From NCBI GenBank assembly GCA_002803225.1, contig NXFV01000911.1, positions 1 to 64,000 of the forward strand: a DNA stretch of 64,000 nucleotides, given 5' to 3'. The notes beneath the pieces were generated by a model that saw nothing but the letters and a program-made list of their open reading frames with translations, was not told the origin of the DNA and ran no database searches. Each line of letters opens with the position of its first letter. Positions within the stretch are counted from its first letter, which is position 1. The position numbers were made by a program, and so were the translations under genes. The stretch is from Gamarada debralockiae (taxonomy: Eukaryota > Ascomycota > Leotiomycetes > Helotiales > Hyphodiscaceae). Shown in pieces: positions 57,853 through 64,000 of this stretch.

Positions 57853-59330
57853 GTGACATCACCCCATATGTCCCTTATCGGAAGAGGTTTCTGTCATATT
57901 GTTGATCAGGCTTCAATCTTGGAGCCAGAACAACTTGTCGTGGTCCAAGCCAGAACAAATGATATCTCGCAGGGCTTCAACAACTTGACGATGAAGGACC
58001 CCTCCTGGGCCTCGAACTACATGGCCCATTGGATCGAGGGCAAGATTTGCAAAAAGCGAGAATTTTGAGACAGTTTCATTCATTGGCGATGGAAATTTTC
58101 GGTATATCTTTTTTAAAATTGCTGCAATGAAAGCAAAGTTTCGCGTGAGTACTGCTTTCTGTAAATTAAGTACTGGTTGTTAAGATAAAACAGGTCCTAG
58201 TTCCAAGCATGTGGAATTCACTTGAACACAACGACTCACTCTTCAAAGCAACGAAGTGCAAGACCTTTTCTACATATCGCTGTTTAAAGACTTGGCATCG
58301 AGAATCGAAGGATTAGGTCTGAAGACTTCAAGGTACCATCATACGGGGAAATGATCCAAGCCATCCTACAGCATACCAAAACCACGGAAGAAGCGAAAGA
58401 CGATCCGGTTTTCTTCTGCCACACGAATGGATCAACTGGACCGCCAAAAACCATCCCTTACTATCACAAGTTTCTTTCCAAGCTTGATAAATATCGCTAT
58501 GTAACCGCTCCACCAGGGAGGATGCCTAATGTGTTCAATCTTGAATCTGAAGAAAGGGATGGAGATCGCTACTTCTGTGGCTTTCCCATGCTCCATCTCT
58601 CTGGCGTCGTTGCAAACTTGAATTATCTGGGTGACAACGGAGTTCAAGTGAGGGGTCCTGCGAACAGCCCCCTTTCCGGCAAGATGGTCGTCGATGCAAT
58701 GGCCGTCATGGACATCCATTGCATTTACGCTCCTCCAATGACCTTCGACGATATCTCAAAGAATCACCCAGACGATTTCAGCAAACTGGAGGGCAAAACG
58801 AAGATGGCCGTATTTGCCGGAGGTGAGCTTGAATGGTTCGTTGACGTTGAATTATTCTGACGAACGTATTGCAGGATCTCTTACACTCTCAACGGGGAAA
58901 TTTTCTCGCTGCGTGGATGGATGTTTCGCAAGTATATGGTACTTCGGAGGTAGAAATGGCCTTGCTGCTGATTCCTAAACTAGAAGATTGGCAGCAGTTC
59001 GAGTTCAATCCCATTATTACTGGAGGAATGCGACTCGAGCCCACCGACGGCGATCCGAACGTTTGCGAGTTAATCGTTGAACATGATCCAGCGAATGAGT
59101 GGCTCGCTTCGGTCTGGTTTGTTTCTCTACACCTGGATGTTTTCCGAACACGAGATGTCTCCAGGAAGCATCCCACAAGGAATCTATGGTCATTTGAGGG
59201 AAGGCTGGGTGACGTTATTGTTTTGAATACTGGGGAGAAGTTCATCCTGTGATTTCTGAATCGGTTATCCAGAGTCATCCTTTGCAGTTCACGTCTTGTG
59301 ACACTGGGGGTAAATGCCAAGTTGTTCATT
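57853..59330 (+). pseudogene. NRPS-like adenylate-forming enzyme, decayed and truncated
   Basis: Adenylate-forming (AMP-binding) domains activate carboxylic acids with ATP. The first block (57853-58068) reads DQASILEPEQL, ISQGFNNLTMKDPSWASNYMAHWIE. The relic VPSMWNSLEHNDSLFKATKCKTF lies near 58200-58265. The frame 58351-58860 has the A3 loop as FFCHTNGSTGPPKTIPYYH and the lid-side FPMLHLSGVV. The frame 58869-59252 has VYGTSEV and ends RTRDVSRK...GRLGDVIVLNTGEKF, the A7-A8 region. There a frame change yields ISESVIQSHPL. Stops separate most blocks, and no carrier, reductase or thioesterase domain follows. It is a relic of an NRPS-like secondary-metabolism or aminoadipate-reductase-like gene. 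Confidence 0.85.
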
Positions 59331-60973
59331 ACATACGTGAAAAAAATTGCCATGATCATTCTTTGATCGTACAGAGAAAGATTTTGCAGATGCTGCGAGC
59401 TTGCAGGGTTGTCGATTTAAATATGACGTGTTGTATTTATAGTGGGAATTTTTCCAGAAACCCATTAGAGCTGCGTATTTAAACAAAGGAAAGATTTTGA
59501 AATGAACTAAACTGACGTTTTATTAGTCTGACAAGACAAAAATGGGGCCTGAGTGCACTACTTTCGAGTGGTGGACTGTAAATGTTGAATTTCAAAATAA
59601 CGCACACAAATAACTGGAACCAACTTAAATCGTAATGGTCCATATGGTTGCATCTGCGGCATAGCACGACTCATTTATGTCCTCAACGTCGTACATAACT
59701 CAAGGGACTTTACATGAGACAGCTTCAATCTTTGGCTATGGGCATCTCTCTCGAAATCGATCTTGGAATCATCTGCTCGTCTGTTCCTTCACTTAAAGTT
59801 CTTATTGTGCGCATCATTCTCACCTGGGACCTTCTATCAACACGGCGAGAGGAAAACGACCAACCAGGTTATCGTGGTTGGGAAATGGTTGGCAACGTAT
59901 TTCTAGCAGGTAAATCCAAGGACAAGGTAGAAGAGCATCAGGTATCCAGATTTCAATGAAAAAGTAGACTCTGCTATGCTGACTTCTACTCCACACTCGA
60001 AACTGAAGCTATCAGCAGTGAATGGCCTATATCTTAGTCCCTCAAAGCGTCTGAACAAAGGAGCGTGATCCATTATTCCACCATGTTACATGCTGGAGGA
60101 TCACTGCGTGGAGTGCCCTTCACTAGCTTCTTCAGTTATGTTATCTTGCGGGCTTGAGTGCGGTGCTTGGTCTGGCTGTGAAATGCATATCCTCTCATGA
60201 GTATCCTTCCACCTGCTCACAGAATGGTTGTTGAAAAGAGAAGCACAGCATCTGGCAGGTACAGCGTATGAAGTTATGTATCGAACGCAGTCTGTAATCT
60301 TCAAACTCGCTCCTAGATGTAGAGACCGCAGACCAAAGTCAAGAAATACTGCGTAAGACACTTGAGGGGGACGAAAAGATCCCAAAAGAGAAGTTGGAGA
60401 CATACCATATCTCTGAGGTATTTCCCGGTAGCGAAAATAAGCTACCAACACATGTCGTAACATCACTCCAAAACCGCGAACTGAGACGGAATCTTCAAAA
60501 CTTCTCAGCTCTTGCGTCAGGGAAGGTTTCACTAGTTGCACTTACTATCGCAGAGTACAACATTCGTTACGCACTTCCGTCCCGGAGAAGAAGCTCACCT
60601 CTTCGCAGCAAGCAGAACCAACTCAAACCACAACGCCATCTACGACAATCAAACTACTTAATCAAGACCCGAAGGCGCTCAAAGTCAGTATCTCACTTTA
60701 AATACCCTCCAAACATCCTGATCCTAACATTTAACTTTGCTATGAAGACTCAGCGAGGCGTTCAGCAGCCAAAGCTTGCGAGCGCGTCGCCACGGGACCC
60801 GCTTGACCGATTTGGCGAAATTCACATTTCCTCTCTCCCTCCGAAGTTCAAGTTCGTCCCAACAACCACATCATCTACACCACCTACTACAAGACCTACA
60901 TATTCATCATCACCATTCTACCATACTCAAATCGTTCATCTCATCTAAAATTTTGAGAAGATACTCATGCAAG
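59331..60973. other. gene-free stretch upstream of the chromodomain gene
   Basis: No gene is supported. A plus-strand frame that is open over 60394-60948 has protein-like length but simple composition toward its end (Thr/Pro/Ser-rich) and probably includes the leader of the chromodomain gene. The rest has no features. Confidence 0.35.
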
Positions 60974-61627
60974 ATGGCGAAAGCATCTGGGAAACGTTCC
61001 CTGGCACCAACTGCGGCGAGCTCTCGCGCTCCGAGAGGCCAATCCGTCCCATCAACTTCGCCACTCAAGAAGGTCTCCACGTCAAAGAAAGGTCCGAAAT
61101 CCACTGAGTCTACTAAGGAGGGTCGAGTATCCGCCGCCAAGACTAGAGGCGTCTCTGGTGGTCGGTATGGCAAGAGCGGAAAACACGTAAGCTGAATCGC
61201 TCAGCTTGATTAAAGCATTGACTAATACATTCGTGACAGCGTCAGAGTGCCGCAACCAAGGCTCGAAAGCTGAAGGAAGCCGCGAAGAAAGGAGAGGCCA
61301 AGAAGGGCGTCGACGTCAAGGTACGATCATGGACACTACTTCTCTCAATCGCTCATGCCAATTGAATGATTCAAAACGTAGGAATCTGAACCACTCAACG
61401 CACCTGAGCCGGTCAAAATGTATAATGACGAGCTTAAAACTAGTGCGTTGGAGTGGGAGGCCGAATCTATCGTCGATTCGAAGATCGAGAGGGGAGGAAT
61501 TCGCCATTACTTAGTCAAATGGGTCGGCTATCCTCACTCCGATAATACCTGGGAGCCCGAAGTCAACTTGCGGAACGCTGCAGGCTTAATCTGTGATTTC
61601 GATAATGCGAACCCGACAAAACCATAG
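60974..61627 (+). CDS. small chromodomain protein
   Basis: Three exons are inferred, 60974-61186, 61240-61320 and 61382-61627, with introns of 53 and 61 nt, giving 179 residues. The N-terminal 95 residues are Lys/Ser/Arg-rich, disordered and basic, as for DNA- or nucleosome-binding tails. The chromodomain covers residues about 120-175 with EWEAESIVDSK, HYLVKWVGYP and NTWEPEVNL. The aromatic cage that holds methyl-lysine is complete: Trp123, Trp145 and Tyr148. There is no chromo-shadow domain, so it is not a full HP1. It is likely a nuclear reader of methylated histone H3, possibly linked to silencing of the repeats nearby, which is an inference. Confidence 0.87.
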
Positions 61628-62330
61628 GTGCATCATCCGCTGTCAATGAGCCACCTGGAATGAATGATTGGAATTGACGGATGGTGGATACAGATACCAG
61701 ATAGGCGATGGGAAGAATTTTACTTGGAAGATACCTGGGTTGCTTGCCGCGGCGGATATGGCGTGCGGTCTTATTTCAATTGCTGATTTCATTTGAAGGA
61801 TTCCAGCTTGCAGCAATGGACGGCAAGGAAGCACATCCCGATTGCTTTTCATCTACTTAGGCTCAGAAATGCTACAGCCTCTCAACCATCTATGCAATCA
61901 TTCATGTGATTTGAATGTTCCAAAAAAGATACGAACATTGGCAGATAGGACTACCGTACGTACGACTAGCTACGACATCTGGAGTGAGCTACCTCATCGG
62001 CGGCTTCGTGACAAAGCTTCTCCTGTGATACTGTTGCTTGTTCGGACCCATCTTATATCAGTCTTGAAGGTACGGCTTCCATTACACTATATTTTGATGA
62101 TACTTATACATCGGTCTCCACGGCATAGAGGAGATGCAGTCTTGAGTCGTCGTCTGATTGAAATATGTCAATCCTCACTAGCGTGATTCGGCAAACCTTC
62201 CATCCCAGCCTTGTCCCAAAGGCTCACTGTACTCTATCTCATCAGTAACATCCTTCTGTCCGTCTCACTACCGTGTCAAGAACCAACTTCTCATCACGCG
62301 AACATAAAAATTGTGTCTGCAACTGTCATC
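61628..62330. other. intergenic between chromodomain and MPDU1 genes
   Basis: No gene is supported. It contains the chromodomain gene's 3' side and the promoter of the next gene. The last 100 bp are pyrimidine-rich. Confidence 0.4.
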
Positions 62331-63244
62331 ATGGACTCCCTCCGTTCAGTTCTCCAACCCATCACCCATAACCTCCCTGCTCCCATCCACGACCTCGGCG
62401 TGTCCATTCTGGGCGACGCGTGCTACAAGACCCTCCTCCTCGACATCGACATCACAGCCACCGAGTGCATCAAGCTCGCCATCTCCAAAGGCTTAGGAAT
62501 CGGTATCATTGCAGCCTCTTCCATCGTCAAAGTCCCCCAAATCATCAAGCTCGTCAACTCCAAATCCGCAGAAGGCGTTTCCTTCCTCTCCTACTTCCTC
62601 GAAACCGCTGCCTACCTCATCTCGCTCGCATACAACTATCGCCAGGGATTCCCGTTCAGCACATATGGAGAGACAAGCTTCATTCTCGTGCAGAATGTGG
62701 TCATCGCGGTCCTGGTTCTGAATTACAGTGGGAAAAAGAGCACAGCTGCCTTGTTCGTCGCACAGCTTGCAGCGAGCGCGGCCGGGTTGTTCAGTGATAA
62801 TATCATTGATATGCAGAAGCTCAGCTACTTGCAGGCTGGTGCAGGTGTCTTGGGAGTTGCTAGCAAGCTTCCGCAGATTGTGGCTATTTGGCAAGAGGGT
62901 GGAACTGGACAGTTGAGCGCTTTCGCTGTAAGTTTTCTAGCCTCATTTAATACATATCGATCTATGCTAATAGTTTTGATGCGCAGGTCTTCAACTACCT
63001 CGCCGGTTCCCTCTCTCGAATCTTCACAACGTTGCAGGAGGTTGATGACAAACTGATTCTCTACGGCTTCATTGCTGGCTTTGTGCTCAATGCTATCCTC
63101 GCGGCTCAGATGGTCTACTACTGGAATGCGCCGACGGCGAAGGCGAAGGGCAAGCAGAAGGAGAAGGTTCCTGTCGCTGCCACGTCGGGTTCGACCACTG
63201 CTACGCCCAAGGGAAAGAATCCCACCACACGCAGACGGGGATAG
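62331..63244 (+). CDS. MPDU1/Lec35-type PQ-loop membrane protein
   Basis: Mannose-P-dolichol utilization defect 1 proteins are ER membrane proteins needed for use of dolichol-linked mannose and glucose in N-glycan and GPI-anchor assembly. Two exons are inferred, 62331-62927 and 62987-63244, with a 59-nt intron, giving 284 residues. Two PQ-loop motifs are clear: SSIVKVPQIIKL with Pro-Gln at 69-70, and ASKLPQIVAIW with Pro-Gln at 181-182. They sit in about seven membrane helices. EGVSFLSYFLETAAYLI and VFNYLAGSLSRIFTTLQEVDD are typical family segments. The C-terminal tail is Lys-rich (KAKGKQKEK). It is intact and a housekeeping gene. Confidence 0.93.
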
Positions 63245-64000
63245 ATATTCTGCAGGTCATAGTCTTTTGTAATTGATTTCTTCTGACTCCTGCAATTTGC
63301 GGTCGCAGTCCATTAGTATAATTTTCGATCCATCGATCTGCGTTACAAAGTGAGATGCATTTGTTAACGATGTTGAAACTCTACAATTTGATCCTTCGCG
63401 ATGCACAACCCACCCAATACACAACCTGTTATCAGTTCATCATGGTTCGTCCCCAGGTTGTTGTCTGTAAAACCTCGCGATGATGACCTCCTCCCGAGGG
63501 CTTAAAGTGGTGGCGGAGTGCATGTCGAGTCCAGGGGGGCAGCCTTCTATTTTGCGGGCTCGAACCTCGTCCTCCCATTCATCTTCTTCTTGCTAAGATT
63601 GAGTAATAAATACATCTCCGCGCCAATATATTAATCAACACAGTATATGAATTCAATGGATTATCATTGTCTCTTCCGACGGGACCAGAGGAATTATTTG
63701 CAGCATTGGAGAGACATTTCTGAGAAGTTCTCGCCGCAGCCTTGTCCGTATGTCGTGTTCCGCCACTTGTCTGTCAGTCTCTCTCGGACTATTCTTTAAT
63801 TTTGGATACTTACACGACTCCAAGGAGTCGACGGTGGAGGTCAGCCACAGTGAGGTGACAGACTCGAACGTTGTCAATGCGCTACAAGATACTTCCAAAT
63901 CGCACCTTGGCCAAGGATGGGGCCAACTTCGAGTACTGTAAGAGACAACGCAAATTCCTGATATGAATTCCGCTGACTTAGAGACGACAAGGCTGACGCC
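63245..64000. other. gene-free right end
   Basis: No gene is supported in the last 756 bp. Short frames at 63653-63941 on both strands overlap and lack features. A gene may begin beyond the window. Confidence 0.35.

Noticed and set aside
63480..63600. Possible tRNA with a GGGCTCGAACCTC T-arm-like loop
   Set aside because: No acceptor stem pairs with the 3' side and the A-box-like part does not fit; the T-stem needs two G-T pairs.
1..64000. CRISPR arrays, bacterial operons or riboswitches
   Set aside because: The window is eukaryotic with spliced genes; no regularly spaced identical repeats with unique spacers were seen.

Overview
The window reads as a filamentous ascomycete (Pezizomycotina) chromosome, most likely of the Leotiomycetes type, although the class is inferred from overall protein flavour only. 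The support is many short introns of about 45-80 nt with GT-AG ends, a RIC8 exchange factor, a single chromodomain protein, secreted plant-polymer enzymes, a P450, and AT-rich islands of the kind left by repeat-induced point mutation.

Region 1-14 kb: AT-rich transposon debris and a pogo-like remnant, then RIC8 (minus), two broken secreted or membrane-protein genes, and a four-exon cytochrome P450. The P450 has a TA-flanked MITE in its upstream region. One dispersed repeat occurs in inverted orientation at about 0.3 and 13.6 kb. Region 14-26 kb: a small coiled-coil protein, a decayed alpha/beta hydrolase, a GH64 beta-1,3-glucanase with an unusual C-terminal membrane segment, a decayed aminoglycoside-phosphotransferase-like gene, and a repeat island holding a Tourist-like MITE and a solo LTR.

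Region 27-36 kb is the first highlight. It is a tight group made of a membrane acyltransferase, a processive GT2 polysaccharide synthase, and a divergent 1051-residue protein that joins a secreted GH16-like lectin/glucanase domain to a second acyltransferase membrane domain. Together they look like a machine for making, decorating and trimming or binding a cell-surface polysaccharide. A pogo-type MITE sits in the shared intergenic region between synthase and fusion.

Region 36-48 kb: a decayed Cys-containing repeat locus, a six-exon histidine acid phosphatase (phytase-like), a CE12 rhamnogalacturonan acetylesterase, and a repeat area with a perfect solo LTR.

Region 48-53 kb is the second highlight. 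A 1113-residue TPR-CHAT (caspase-like) protein is transcribed divergently from a 380-residue protein of unknown function. The two start codons are only about 52 bp apart, which is an arrangement expected for a protease and its target or partner. Region 53-64 kb: a multi-pass membrane protein, a secretory lipase, a MITE, a decayed NRPS-like adenylating enzyme, a chromodomain protein and an MPDU1-type PQ-loop protein.

Exon models were built by hand and checked for reading-frame continuity. No database search was possible.
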